From Notoacmeibacter sp. MSK16QG-6 (GTDB taxonomy: Bacteria > Pseudomonadota > Alphaproteobacteria > Rhizobiales > Rhizobiaceae): a DNA stretch of 64,000 nucleotides. The notes beneath the pieces are model-generated. The model was not told the DNA's origin, did no database searches, and saw only the letters and a list, made by a program, of their open reading frames with translations. The translations under genes and the position numbers were made by a program. The stretch lies in the NCBI RefSeq assembly GCF_024158145.1, contig NZ_JAMYXM010000001.1, positions 1,426,001-1,490,000 of the forward strand. The letters run 5' to 3'. Of the stretch, positions 25,917 through 35,053 are shown piece by piece. Within the stretch, counting starts at the first letter, position 1. Each line of letters starts with the position of its first letter.

Positions 25917-25940
25917 AACCGTCACGGTTAAGGAACCGTG
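25917..25940. promoter_or_regulatory. overlapping palindromes upstream of the IalB-family gene
   Basis: AACCGT-C-ACGGTT (25917-25929) is a perfect palindrome, and its right half also pairs across AAGG with AACCGTG (25934-25940), forming a second hairpin. The hexamer AACCGT thus occurs twice direct and once inverted, 17 bp apart, about 74 bp before the IalB start. It looks like a dimer or tetramer operator. The remaining part of the 259-bp gap shows nothing else I can support. Confidence 0.45.
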
Positions 25941-26102
25941 AAAGATTGAGATGCCTTCGCATCCCCGCCGAATTCGACCCGCCCTCTGCTCGCTGCACTG
26001 AAACGCGGCAATTTCGGCAATTCTTTGGCCTGTGACGCAAGATGCGCCGATGCCATCCTATCGCACACACAGGTTCGGAACGAAACAGCAGTGGAATATC
26101 GG

Positions 26103-26507
26103 TCAGGCGCGGCTGTGCGCGGCCGCCTCGATATCGATCTCTTCTTCCGCCAGCGCTTTTTTGGCAGCGGCATAGTGCGCGTCGGTCATATGGCCGCGAA
26201 TGGTTGAGATCGCATACATCAGGACAGCCATATCGTCTGTGAAGCCGATGCCCAGAATGATATCGGGCAAAAAGTCGAACGGCAGGATGAAATAGGCAAG
26301 GGCCGCCAGCAGTATGCCACGCGCCCGGACCGGCACATTCGGATCGAGCGCACAGTAATAGGCCGCAACGAGATCTTCGACGAATGGAATTTTTCGCGCC
26401 ACGCGCTTCAGCTTGGCCCAGAAGGAACGACGCACATGAGCCTCGCGCTCGGAACGCTCCTTGTCGGAAACGGGCGCAAGAATGCTTTCGATCCGCGATT
26501 TTTCCAT
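26103..26507 (-). CDS. DUF1232/YkvA family protein
   Basis: 134 residues. The DUF1232 core is ILLAALAYFILPFDFLPDIILGIGFTDDMAVLMYAI, which forms a hydrophobic hairpin around the conserved P-x-D-x-x-PD. A basic helix precedes it and an acidic alanine-rich helix follows (ALAEEEIDIEAAAHS). The ATG at 26507 has GGGAG upstream at good spacing; a TTG at 26522 is an unlikely alternative. It is predicted membrane-associated. The family has no established function. Confidence 0.84.
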   Translation of the reverse strand: MEKSRIESILAPVSDKERSEREAHVRRSFWAKLKRVARKIPFVEDLVAAYYCALDPNVPVRARGILLAALAYFILPFDFLPDIILGIGFTDDMAVLMYAISTIRGHMTDAHYAAAKKALAEEEIDIEAAAHSRA

Positions 26508-26597
26508 TTGCGATGCTCCCAAGAAATCTCTTAAAGGCGAACGGCCTTCGGATAATAAATGGGCGTCTCGCCAGTCTTCTGCAATGTTAAACCATGT

Positions 26598-26900
26598 TCA
26601 TTGGCCGGACGGCGCTTTTTCTTCCATGATCCGCGCCAACTCAATATCACGTTCGGTTACGCCTCCGGCGTCGTGGGTAGAGAGTTCGACATCCACCCTA
26701 TTATAGCTGTTCGACCAGTCCGGATGGTGGTTCATTTTTTCCGCTTCGTCTCCGACAGCGTTCATGAAAGCCATGGCCGCAGGGAAATCCTCGAATTTGA
26801 ACGTTTTTCCGATGGCCTTACCCGATTGCGCGACCTCCCATCCGGGTAGCCATTGCTGAAGCGCTTTGTCCAGATCGTCTTCTTGCATGATTTGGGCCAT
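26598..26900 (-). CDS. phhB: 4a-hydroxytetrahydrobiopterin dehydratase
   Basis: The 100-residue protein has the pterin-4a-carbinolamine dehydratase signature EKMNHHPDWSNSYNRVD (54-70) with catalytic histidines H58, H59 and H76. It recycles the hydroxylated pterin made by aromatic amino-acid hydroxylases; in organisms lacking phenylalanine hydroxylase it may support other pterin chemistry. No phhA is in this window. Together with the DUF1232 gene just downstream it sits on the minus strand, divergent from the BCCT transporter. Confidence 0.95.
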   Translation of the reverse strand: MAQIMQEDDLDKALQQWLPGWEVAQSGKAIGKTFKFEDFPAAMAFMNAVGDEAEKMNHHPDWSNSYNRVDVELSTHDAGGVTERDIELARIMEEKAPSGQ

Positions 26901-27089
26901 GAGTGTTCTCCTTGGGTCTCAGGAGAAGAAGCCGCACCAGGCGGGATCGTTCCGCAAATTGCGAAGCCAGTGGATGAGACCGGTTTGTAGGGCCAGCATA
27001 GCGAAAGAGGCCGATCCTTAAATTGCCATCCACTTACAGATGTGTTTCGCTGACCGCCTTGAATAGCATTAAAGGACGGGGACGACGGG

Positions 27090-28784
27090 ATGGCGCATCA
27101 AGATAGTGAACTGGAGGAGATGCATCAGGGCAAAGATGTGGCGCCCGATACCGTCACCTATGTGACCGATTACGAGATCGGTCAGGACAATATCCGGCCG
27201 CTCGGCCTCGATATCCACAACCCGGTCTTCGTCATTTCCAGCGTTGCGATCGTGATCTTCGTCGTGGTCGCACTTCTCAATCAGGAGGCGTCGGCGGAAC
27301 TGTTCGGCTGGCTGCGGCCCTGGCTGACCAGCACCTTTGACTGGTTCCTGATGATCGCGGTGAACGTCATATTCCTCTTCTGCCTGGTCGTCGCTATCTC
27401 GCCACTTGGAAGGGTGAGAATTGGCGGGGAAGATGCTGTGCCAGACTATGGTTATCCGTCATGGATCGCCATGCTGTTTTCGGCAGGCATGGGCATCGGC
27501 CTGCTGTTCTTCTCCGTGCTCGAGCCGATGTACTACTCCCTGCCCGAGCTGGAATCGCTGCCGCTTGGCATCAATCCGATGGCGGAAGACGGCACGATCG
27601 GCAATATGGGCCTGGCAGCCACGGTCTTTCACTGGGGTTTTTCCGCCTGGGCCGTTTACGTCATTGTCGGGCTCAGCCTTGCGGTTTTCTGCTATAATCT
27701 CGGCCTGCCGCTCACCCTGCGCTCGGCATTCTACCCGGTTCTCGGCGAACGGGTCTGGGGCTGGTGGGGCCACGTCATCGACATTCTTGCCGTTTTCGCC
27801 ACGCTGTTCGGACTGACCACGACGCTCGGTCTTGGCGCGCAGCAGATCGCTGCGGGTCTCACTGACGTTTTCGGCATGGAGATCGGTCAGGGCGGTATCG
27901 TGATCCTCATTCTCGTCATTACCGCCGTGGCGCTCGGCTCGGTGCTCTTGGGCATGGATGCCGGCGTCAAACGGCTGGCCGAGATCAATATGTGGCTGGC
28001 GCTCGCGCTCTTTCTGTTCGTCCTGTTTGTCGGCCCCACGCTCACGCTATTGGCCCGTTTCGGCGGCACGATGGTGGAATATGTGGTGAATTTCATCCCG
28101 CTCTCCAATCCGTTCGGGCGTGAGGATACCGGCTACATGCACGGCTGGACGACCTTCTACTGGGCGTGGTGGATCGCCTGGTCGCCGTTTGTGGGCATGT
28201 TCATCGCCCGCGTTTCGCGCGGTCGTTCGGTGCGTGAATTCATCGTTTGCGTACTGGTTCTTCCTTCGCTCGTCTGCGCACTTTGGATGAGCGTGTTCGG
28301 CGGAATGGCGCTGGAACAGCTGGCCGCAGGCTATGAAGGGGCCAAGGAAGTGGTCGTCGCCTATCGGCCGGAACTGTCGTTCTTCCGCATGATCGATCAG
28401 TTTCCGCTCTACAGCATCGTCGCGCCGATCTGTCTTATCCTCATCGTCGTGTTCTTCGTCACATCGTCGGATTCCGGCTCGCTCGTGATCGACACGATTA
28501 CGGCTGGCGGAAAGATGGATGCACCTGTGGCGCAGCGTGTTTTCTGGTGCACCTTCGAGGGGCTGGTGGCCATCGCGCTTCTGCTCGGCGGCGGATTGAA
28601 CGCGCTTCAGGGTGCGGCGGTCTCGATGGGTATTCCGTTTACCGTGGTGGTGCTGGCGATGTGCTGGTGCCTGTTTCTGGCCCTGCGCGCCGAGTATAAA
28701 AATCTCGGCCTGGCGCCCGGCGAAGACGTCAGCCCGGCGCATCCGGTACGCCATGACGAAGCTCCGCGGGGCGAGCACTGGTAG
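27090..28784 (+). CDS. BCCT family betaine/carnitine/choline transporter
   Basis: A 564-residue protein with twelve predicted membrane helices. Family features are FSAGMGIGLLFFSVLEP and the tryptophan-rich substrate and signature region GWTTFYWAWWIAWSPFVGMFIARVSRGRSVREFI. The soluble N-terminus has about 40 residues and the C-terminus is short, unlike BetT-type choline transporters with long regulatory tails. It likely imports glycine betaine or a related osmolyte with sodium or protons. No betaine synthesis genes are adjacent, so the substrate is open. A 189-bp region upstream probably holds the promoter. A clear terminator lies downstream. Confidence 0.92.
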   Translation: MAHQDSELEEMHQGKDVAPDTVTYVTDYEIGQDNIRPLGLDIHNPVFVISSVAIVIFVVVALLNQEASAELFGWLRPWLTSTFDWFLMIAVNVIFLFCLVVAISPLGRVRIGGEDAVPDYGYPSWIAMLFSAGMGIGLLFFSVLEPMYYSLPELESLPLGINPMAEDGTIGNMGLAATVFHWGFSAWAVYVIVGLSLAVFCYNLGLPLTLRSAFYPVLGERVWGWWGHVIDILAVFATLFGLTTTLGLGAQQIAAGLTDVFGMEIGQGGIVILILVITAVALGSVLLGMDAGVKRLAEINMWLALALFLFVLFVGPTLTLLARFGGTMVEYVVNFIPLSNPFGREDTGYMHGWTTFYWAWWIAWSPFVGMFIARVSRGRSVREFIVCVLVLPSLVCALWMSVFGGMALEQLAAGYEGAKEVVVAYRPELSFFRMIDQFPLYSIVAPICLILIVVFFVTSSDSGSLVIDTITAGGKMDAPVAQRVFWCTFEGLVAIALLLGGGLNALQGAAVSMGIPFTVVVLAMCWCLFLALRAEYKNLGLAPGEDVSPAHPVRHDEAPRGEHW

Positions 28785-28841
28785 GGACGCGTTTCGACTC
28801 GGCCGACTGCGGTTTGGCCGAGAAGATCGTTCCTCCTTCTG

Positions 28842-28873
28842 AAGGCAGCGGCCTCTCACGTGCCGCTGCCTTT
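28842..28873 (+). terminator. intrinsic terminator after the BCCT transporter
   Basis: AAGGCAGCGGC (28842-28852) pairs with GCCGCTGCCTT (28862-28872) around nine bases, followed by a short T-run, 57 bp after the BCCT stop. The remaining bases up to thpR (to 29045) show no further gene. Confidence 0.75.
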
Positions 28874-29045
28874 GGACATCTCGTTCAGCGATATGATTAT
28901 CGCGCGAACAATAGACGACGAGAATATGGCGGACGACGTGCGGGATGCGGCGCGGCAATTCGCCCTAAGTTCTCTAGGCGACAGCTGCCTCTGAGCCGCT
29001 CGCTCTCCCTAATGCCTGAGCCGGCGGATCGTCACGGGGAACGCT

Positions 29046-29633
29046 TCAGACGAGATCTGCCGTCTCGCGAACTGTTTGCGTCCTGCCGCCGTCAGGTTCA
29101 CGCATCAGCGTCCAGCTCTCTTCGACCACATAGGGGCCGCCACCGACGCTGTCTCGCGAACTCATCAACACGAAACGTGACACAGGAAAAGGCAGAGTGC
29201 GGAAACCGCCGCGTCCTGCAAGCCATCGCGCGACTTCCCTGCTATCGGGATTGCGTAGCCGCGCCAGCGTCACATGCGGGGTGAATTTGCGCTTGTCTGA
29301 GGGTAGGCCCAGTCGTTTTGCGCGGCGGTCGATATCGGCGGCCAATTCATTGAGCGGCACGGACGGCCAAACCCCCGCATAGATGGAGTGTGGTTTCTTG
29401 CTGCCGAAAGCGTGAATGCCATCCAATTCCAGATCGAAAGCGGTCCGCCTGACCTGATCGAGTGTCTCGACGATCTGATCGGCGACATGGCCTTCCACAT
29501 CGCCGAAGAAACGAAGAGTGATGTGATAGTTTTCGGGATCGATCCAGCGGGCGCCGTGCAGGCCGCCCTGAACCAGGGTGAGGTAACGCGCCGCATCCTG
29601 CGGCACTTCAAGGGCGGCGAACAGACGCGGCAT
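29046..29633 (-). CDS. thpR: RNA 2',3'-cyclic phosphodiesterase
   Basis: 195 residues of the 2H phosphoesterase superfamily. The two catalytic HxT motifs are H37-T39 in YHITLRFFGD and H120-T122 in TPHVTLARL. It hydrolyses 2',3'-cyclic phosphates to 2'-phosphates and can ligate tRNA halves in vitro. I chose ATG 29633 with GGGAG at good spacing over a TTG/ATG six codons upstream. It is convergent with the BCCT gene across the terminator region and stands alone. Confidence 0.9.
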   Translation of the reverse strand: MPRLFAALEVPQDAARYLTLVQGGLHGARWIDPENYHITLRFFGDVEGHVADQIVETLDQVRRTAFDLELDGIHAFGSKKPHSIYAGVWPSVPLNELAADIDRRAKRLGLPSDKRKFTPHVTLARLRNPDSREVARWLAGRGGFRTLPFPVSRFVLMSSRDSVGGGPYVVEESWTLMREPDGGRTQTVRETADLV

Positions 29634-29737
29634 AGCGGTCTCCCAAATCACCTTATAACGGTCAGCCGATCATCATTTTTTCCCTGCGGCAAGCCGGTGG
29701 ACCGTTTTTCCCCGGCCTCTTGCCGGCTCGGTTTCGC

Positions 29738-30412
29738 TTAGCCCTCGATTGCGCCTCTGTCCCGAAGGGCCTCGATCACTGTCGGCAAAGCGTTGCGAAC
29801 CATGCTCTCCACGCCTTTCGGATTGGGATGCATTCCGTCATCGAGCAGCATGGCGCGGTTGGCTGCGACGCCGTCAAGAAAGAACGGCACGAGCGGCACA
29901 TCGTGTTTTTCGGCCAGCGCCGGATAGATCGAATCGAAGGCCTTCACATAATCGGAGCCAAGCTGCGGCGCGGCCTTCATACCGAAGAGAACGGTCGCCA
30001 CACCCCTTTCCGACAGGCGCGAGAGCATCGCATCGAGATTGGCGCGTGCCGTCTCTGGTGGCTGGCCGCGCAGCATATCGTTTGCGCCAAGTTCAAGGAG
30101 AACGAGGTCGGCGTCGTCCGGTACGCTCCAGTCGAGGCGAGCCTTGCCGCCACTGGTCGTATCGCCCGACACCGCCGCATTGACCACTTCTGCTTCATAG
30201 CCTTCTTTTTCAAGCGCCGCCTGCATTCGCGGAGCGAAACCTTCCCGCGGGCCAAGCTGGTAGCCCGCCATGAGACTGTCGCCAAAGGCCACAACCTTCA
30301 AAGGTTTAGCCAAGGCAGGGTCGGCCATGATGAGAGTCGCCACGAGGATGAAAAATGCCAGAAAAGCTGACATGCGCGGCCAATTCGACAAGTGCTGCGG
30401 TTTGAAGCTCAT
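29738..30412 (-). CDS. tesA: arylesterase / lysophospholipase I-like SGNH hydrolase
   Basis: The 224-residue protein has a membrane-entry signal (about 14-33, cleavage near PALA) and full SGNH blocks: GDSL at 44-47 with nucleophile S46, GAND at 109-112, and the D192/H195 pair in DDGMHPN. It is exported and hydrolyses acyl or aryl esters. It is divergent from ybbA-ybbP, the same arrangement as in E. coli, which strongly supports the tesA name. Start 30412 or the internal ATG 30373 are both possible; neither has an excellent ribosome site. Confidence 0.9.
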   Translation of the reverse strand: MSFKPQHLSNWPRMSAFLAFFILVATLIMADPALAKPLKVVAFGDSLMAGYQLGPREGFAPRMQAALEKEGYEAEVVNAAVSGDTTSGGKARLDWSVPDDADLVLLELGANDMLRGQPPETARANLDAMLSRLSERGVATVLFGMKAAPQLGSDYVKAFDSIYPALAEKHDVPLVPFFLDGVAANRAMLLDDGMHPNPKGVESMVRNALPTVIEALRDRGAIEG

Positions 30413-30491
30413 CGATGCGATCCCATATGCGAAACGCGCGGCGGCGTTTTGCCGTTCACGTATTATCGAATCCATATAGGATATGTGAGCC

Positions 30492-31244
30492 GTGATCCCC
30501 AGCCCTGCCGAACCGCCCGCCCTTGCCGATGGCCACTCGGCAGCGGAAGCGTCGCCTGCCGTCGTCTTCTCGGATGTCAGCCTGACGCTCGGGCGCGACG
30601 CTGCCGCTGTTTCGGTTCTGAACGACATCGATCTGACGATCCCCGCTGGCCAGTCCATTGGCGTTGTCGGCCCGTCGGGCTCGGGCAAGACGACGCTTCT
30701 GATGGTGATGAGCGGGCTGGAGCGGGTGGATCGGGGCCGTGTCCATATTGCCGGCACCGACATCACCGATCTTTCCGAAGACCAGATGGCCCGGTTCCGG
30801 GGCCGCCATATCGGCATCGTTTTCCAGAGTTTCCATCTGGTGCCCAATATGACGGCGCTGGAGAATGTGGCCGTGCCGCTGGAACTGGCGGGTCGAAACG
30901 ATGCATTCGATGTCGCCAGGCGAGAACTTCAAGCCGTCGGTCTGGCCGACCGGATCACTCATCGGCCAAGCGAACTTTCGGGTGGCGAGCAGCAACGCGT
31001 GGCGATCGCACGGGCGCTTGCGCCGACGCCAAGCCTTCTCATCGCGGATGAGCCGACTGGCAATCTGGATCAGGAAACGGGTCGGCAAATTGCCGACCTC
31101 CTCTTCCGGCGCGCCAAGGAAGCCGGCACCACCCTAGTCCTTGTCACCCACGATCCGGGCCTTGCGGGCCGTTGCATCCGCTCAGTCGCAATGCGTTCGG
31201 GACGTCTGTCGGACGCCGCCGCGGTCGACCGTGGCGCAGCATGA
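30492..31244 (+). CDS. ybbA: ABC transporter ATP-binding protein, LolD/YbbA type
   Basis: 250 residues with GTG start. Walker [10 protein letters not shown] (60-68), signature LSGGE (162-166) and Walker B LLIADEP (182-188) are intact. It pairs with the FtsX-type permease that starts inside its stop codon (ATGA). The MacB/LolD-type pair is placed divergent to tesA. In E. coli this trio is associated with lipid or toxic-ester handling, but its transported substrate has not been settled. Confidence 0.92.
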   Translation: MIPSPAEPPALADGHSAAEASPAVVFSDVSLTLGRDAAAVSVLNDIDLTIPAGQSIGVVGPSGSGKTTLLMVMSGLERVDRGRVHIAGTDITDLSEDQMARFRGRHIGIVFQSFHLVPNMTALENVAVPLELAGRNDAFDVARRELQAVGLADRITHRPSELSGGEQQRVAIARALAPTPSLLIADEPTGNLDQETGRQIADLLFRRAKEAGTTLVLVTHDPGLAGRCIRSVAMRSGRLSDAAAVDRGAA

Positions 31245-33805
31245 GTCGGCCGTCGAAGAATTTACGGCTCGCCTTTCGGTTCGCGTTGCGTGAGTTGCGC
31301 GGCGGTCTTTCCGGCTTCTTCATTTTCGTCTCATGCATCGCGCTCGGCACGGCGGCAATCGGGGGCGTAAACGCATTATCCGCTGCGATTCAGGACGCGT
31401 TATCGACGGAAGGCCGGACACTTCTCGGAGGCGATCTTCGCTTCGAGATCGATCAGCGCGAGGCGAGCGATGCCGAACGAGCTTTTCTTCAGAAACAGGG
31501 TGAATTGGCGGAAACGGTGGTGCTGCGATCCATGGTGCGGCTGCCGGACGGTTCCGATCAGACCCTGGTTGAGGTCAAGGCGGTGGACAGCAACTGGCCA
31601 TTGGTCGGTTCGGTCGAAATCGAAGAGTCACAGGCATCTCTGCAGAGCTTTCTGACTGAGCAGAACGGCGTTTATGGCGCCGTCGTACCTGACCTTCTGC
31701 TGCAACGCCTCGATCTTTCGGTCGGCGATACGGTCGCGCTCGGCAATGCGCGCTTCCGAATCGCTGGCCGGCTTGTCACTGAACCGGATGCCGCCTCCGA
31801 AGGATTTGCTTTCGCGCCTCGCTTCCTGACCTCGCTCGAAGGGCTGCGCTCCGCGGGTCTGCTTCAGCCGGGAGCGCTGACCGAATGGCAATACCGGTTG
31901 AGACTGCGGGGCGATCCATCGGGACAGGCTGTGGAAGCGGTTCGCGAATCGGCGGAAGAGTCTTTCCCAGACGCCGGATGGTCGATCCGCGATAGCAGCC
32001 GCGCCGCACCGGGCCTTGCCCGCAATATCGACCGCTTCAGCCAGTTTCTGACGCTCGTCGGTTTGACGGCGCTGGTCGTCGGCGGCGTAGGCGTCGCCAA
32101 TGCAGTGCGCGCTCATGTGAGCGGCCGGCGCGAGGTGATCGCGACATTGCGCAGCCTCGGCGCTTCCGGGCGCTTCGTTTTTCAGCTCTACCTCATCCAG
32201 ATTCTGATCATCGCCGCGCTCGGTGTCGTTATCGGATGCGTTCTGGCGGCCTTCGTGCCCCCGCTTTCCAGCCTCTTCCTGCAGGGACTGCTGCCGGTCT
32301 CGGTGTCCGGTGCGATTCAATGGATACCGCTTTTGACGGCAGCCCTCTGCGGTCTGCTTGTCACGCTGGTTTTCGCCGTGCCCTCATTGGGTCTTGCCGC
32401 ACGCATCCGCCCTGCCGATCTTTTTCGTGACGCGGCGGGCGGTGCGCTGACAGGCCGGGCGGCGAACCGCTATCTGATCGCGGCTGGTATAGCAGCGCTT
32501 CTCTTGGCCGGTCTCGCTTTGCTTATCGCCGGCAACCGTACCGTCGCGCTTACGTTCATGGGCGGCGTGCTCTTCGCTTTTCTTGTATTGCGCCTTGTCG
32601 GCTTCGGACTGCAGGCGCTGGCGAGACGCGCGCCAACTGTCCGATCCACGCCACTTCGCCTGGCTATCGGCAATATTCACCGGCCCGGTGCGCTGACGCC
32701 ATCGGTCGTGCTTGCACTTGGCCTCGGCCTGACGCTTCTCATCGCGCTCGGCTCCATCGACACCAATCTGCGCAAGCAGATTTCAGGTTCGCTGCCAGAG
32801 GTCGCGCCAAACTTCTTCTTCCTCGATATTCAAAACGATCAGATCGAGACCTTCCGCTCGATCACGGTCGACACGTCGCCGAATGGCGAGTTGGACGCCG
32901 TACCAATGCTGAGGGGACGGATCAGAACGATCAACGGGATCGATGCACAGGAATGGGCCGAAACGCGCGCCAATGGCGGCGAATGGGTTCTGCGGGGCGA
33001 TCGCGGGCTGACATATGCCCCGGTGCTGCCGGAAAAATCGATACTCGTGGATGGCGAATGGTGGCCCGAGAGTTACGACGGCGAGCCGCTGGTGAGCTTT
33101 GCCGAGGAAGAAGCGCGCGAGTTGGGGCTCTCTATCGGCGACCGGCTTACGGTCAATGTGCTGGGCCGCGAGGTGGAAGCCAAAATCGCCAATTTCCGTC
33201 GAGTAGAGTGGGAGAGCCTGTCGATCAATTTCGTCATGGTGTTTTCGCCGAACACATTTGCCGGCGCGCCGCATAGCTGGCTTGCTACGCTGACCGACCC
33301 ATCCGCTTCCGGTGATGACGAAGCGGCGATCCTTCGTGCCGTCACCAATGCGCTGCCGACCGTGACAACCATCGCGGTCAAGGACGCTATCTCGGTGGTC
33401 GAGCGGATCGTCGGCCAGCTTGCCGCTGCAATACGAGCGGCTGCCGCGGTCGCTCTGGTCGCATCCATTCTCGTGCTTGCCGGCGCGCTGGCGGCAGGAC
33501 AGGCGGCACGACGGCGCGATGCGACCGTTCTGAAAATGCTGGGTGCGACACGCAGCACGCTCATCGCCGCATTCGCCTCCGAATATGCGCTGATCGGTCT
33601 GGCGACGGCGTTTTTCGCGCTCGCGGCGGGCGGCGCTGCCGCAGCCTATGTGATCACCGGTCTGATGGAACTGCCTTTCAGCTTCGACCCGGCTTTGGCG
33701 GTCACGATTATCGTCGTGGCTCTCGTACTCACGGTTGGTTTCGGTCTTCTCGGCACATGGCGTATCCTGGGTGAAAAGGCCGCGCCCGTTCTTCGGAATT
33801 CATAG
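31241..33805 (+). CDS. ybbP: FtsX-like ABC transporter permease
   Basis: An 854-residue permease, about twice the length of a LolC subunit, consistent with the YbbP architecture of two FtsX units. A first helix (about 21-44) and a large periplasmic domain are followed by FtsX helices near 270-420, further membrane segments, a second periplasmic region and a C-terminal FtsX domain ending in helices to about 845. I start at 31241 rather than 31172: ATG overlaps the ybbA stop. It would act as a mechanotransmission exporter with YbbA, not a classic importer. Confidence 0.92.
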   Translation: MSRPSKNLRLAFRFALRELRGGLSGFFIFVSCIALGTAAIGGVNALSAAIQDALSTEGRTLLGGDLRFEIDQREASDAERAFLQKQGELAETVVLRSMVRLPDGSDQTLVEVKAVDSNWPLVGSVEIEESQASLQSFLTEQNGVYGAVVPDLLLQRLDLSVGDTVALGNARFRIAGRLVTEPDAASEGFAFAPRFLTSLEGLRSAGLLQPGALTEWQYRLRLRGDPSGQAVEAVRESAEESFPDAGWSIRDSSRAAPGLARNIDRFSQFLTLVGLTALVVGGVGVANAVRAHVSGRREVIATLRSLGASGRFVFQLYLIQILIIAALGVVIGCVLAAFVPPLSSLFLQGLLPVSVSGAIQWIPLLTAALCGLLVTLVFAVPSLGLAARIRPADLFRDAAGGALTGRAANRYLIAAGIAALLLAGLALLIAGNRTVALTFMGGVLFAFLVLRLVGFGLQALARRAPTVRSTPLRLAIGNIHRPGALTPSVVLALGLGLTLLIALGSIDTNLRKQISGSLPEVAPNFFFLDIQNDQIETFRSITVDTSPNGELDAVPMLRGRIRTINGIDAQEWAETRANGGEWVLRGDRGLTYAPVLPEKSILVDGEWWPESYDGEPLVSFAEEEARELGLSIGDRLTVNVLGREVEAKIANFRRVEWESLSINFVMVFSPNTFAGAPHSWLATLTDPSASGDDEAAILRAVTNALPTVTTIAVKDAISVVERIVGQLAAAIRAAAAVALVASILVLAGALAAGQAARRRDATVLKMLGATRSTLIAAFASEYALIGLATAFFALAAGGAAAAYVITGLMELPFSFDPALAVTIIVVALVLTVGFGLLGTWRILGEKAAPVLRNS

Positions 33806-34049
33806 AACCAGTCATTGATCGTCCCGGGGACACTCGTTCCGAGGCTGGGGAAACCTATCGCCACGTCGTCTCGTCATCTTGACGCTCGGCGGCTTCAAAG
33901 GCTTCTTTTTCGGAATGGCGTTAAGAGGATGCGCCATTCTGGAAGACATGGAGGTTTACCGAGAACGTGGCCGAGACATATCAATTGTCATTCACCGGTC
34001 CACCGTGTGGAGCCAAACCGCAACATTTGGCCCGTGCGGAGGCCTCGTC

Positions 34050-34427
34050 ATGAGTGGCATTTCCCGCTGGTTTCTGAGCCTTGCTGCGATCTTTGCGCTG
34101 ATAGGCATGGCATGGGGCATTCAGATGTCCGCGACGCATGACCACACACTTTCGCCGGCTCACGGCCATCTCAACCTGATTGGCTTCGTGGCGATGAGCG
34201 TCTTTGGACTCTACTACGCTCTGACACCGCATGCGGCCGGCCGGCTGGCGATGGCGCACCTTGCACTGACGGTTCTGGCCATCGTCGTTCTTACGCCCGG
34301 TATCGCCATGGCAATCTCTGGTACCGGAGAGACGCTGGCAAAGATTGGCTCTGTATTTGCTATACTGTCCATGGCGGTTTTCGCCTACACCGTCATACGA
34401 CACGGCGTCGGCAAAAACCTCGCCTGA
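34050..34427 (+). CDS. small four-helix membrane protein, heme-copper oxidase subunit I-like pattern
   Basis: 125 residues with about four membrane helices. The segment HDHTLSPAHGHLNLIGFV carries several histidines in a spacing reminiscent of the CcoN/heme-copper-oxidase helix II (SPAHAHLNL); similar proteins are found in many alphaproteobacteria. Heme binding is my inference and no redox partner is next to it. GGAGG at 34038-34042 supports ATG 34050. The upstream 244 bp hold nothing I can name. Confidence 0.7.
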   Translation: MSGISRWFLSLAAIFALIGMAWGIQMSATHDHTLSPAHGHLNLIGFVAMSVFGLYYALTPHAAGRLAMAHLALTVLAIVVLTPGIAMAISGTGETLAKIGSVFAILSMAVFAYTVIRHGVGKNLA

Positions 34428-34546
34428 AAGCCTCTGGGTGCTTCGAAATCCGCCAGCGTTAATTCGTCGGCGAGTCTCCTTTAACGGTATTGTTCGAGAC
34501 CACGCACGCACCAATCATAATTCGGGTATCGCCGCCAGGAGGGGCT

Positions 34547-35053
34547 ATGGACCAGCAAAAATTTGCCGAAACCGCCATCGCCGCGTTCGAAGCGCAGGGC
34601 ATCGGCGTTGTCGCCGGTGTGCCGGATGGACTCTTCACTGGCCTGATCGAAGCACTCTGCGCCCATTCGACCATTCACTATGTCGCCTGCGCACGTGAAG
34701 AGGAGTGTCTCGGCGTTGCGGCCGGCGCTCTGATGGCCGGGCAAAAGGCGGCAGTCATCATTCAGAATGCCGGGCTTCTCAATTCGCTCGGCGCTTACGC
34801 GACGCTTCTGGACCGATACCGCCTGCCGGTTCCGATCCTCGTTGCTCATCGAGGCGGGCTTTTCGATCGCAAGGCTTACGACATCGAAAAATACCGGGCG
34901 ACCGAGGCGCTGGATGGCGACTACTACCGCTGCTTTCGCACAACGCATTCGGATCTTTCGGAAAAGACGGTCAGCGCCTTTATCGACTGGTGCCGCGTTG
35001 CTTCGCAGCCCGCGCTTCTGCTGATCGAGAAGGGAGAGGCCGATGGTCAATAA
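34547..35053 (+). CDS. thiamine-diphosphate decarboxylase, alpha subunit (ComD/sulfopyruvate-phosphonopyruvate type)
   Basis: 168 residues with the pyrimidine-binding half of a TPP enzyme: VVAGVPDGLF (about 21-30), CAREEECLGVAAG with the activating glutamate near E52, and VIIQNAGLLNSLGAYATL. AGGAGGGG (34537-34544) marks the ATG at 34547. The split-subunit form, with the beta subunit overlapping by 11 bases, matches sulfopyruvate decarboxylase ComDE and related phosphonopyruvate decarboxylases. The substrate is not given by context, since no PEP mutase, sulfolactate or coenzyme M genes adjoin. Confidence 0.82.
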   Translation: MDQQKFAETAIAAFEAQGIGVVAGVPDGLFTGLIEALCAHSTIHYVACAREEECLGVAAGALMAGQKAAVIIQNAGLLNSLGAYATLLDRYRLPVPILVAHRGGLFDRKAYDIEKYRATEALDGDYYRCFRTTHSDLSEKTVSAFIDWCRVASQPALLLIEKGEADGQ

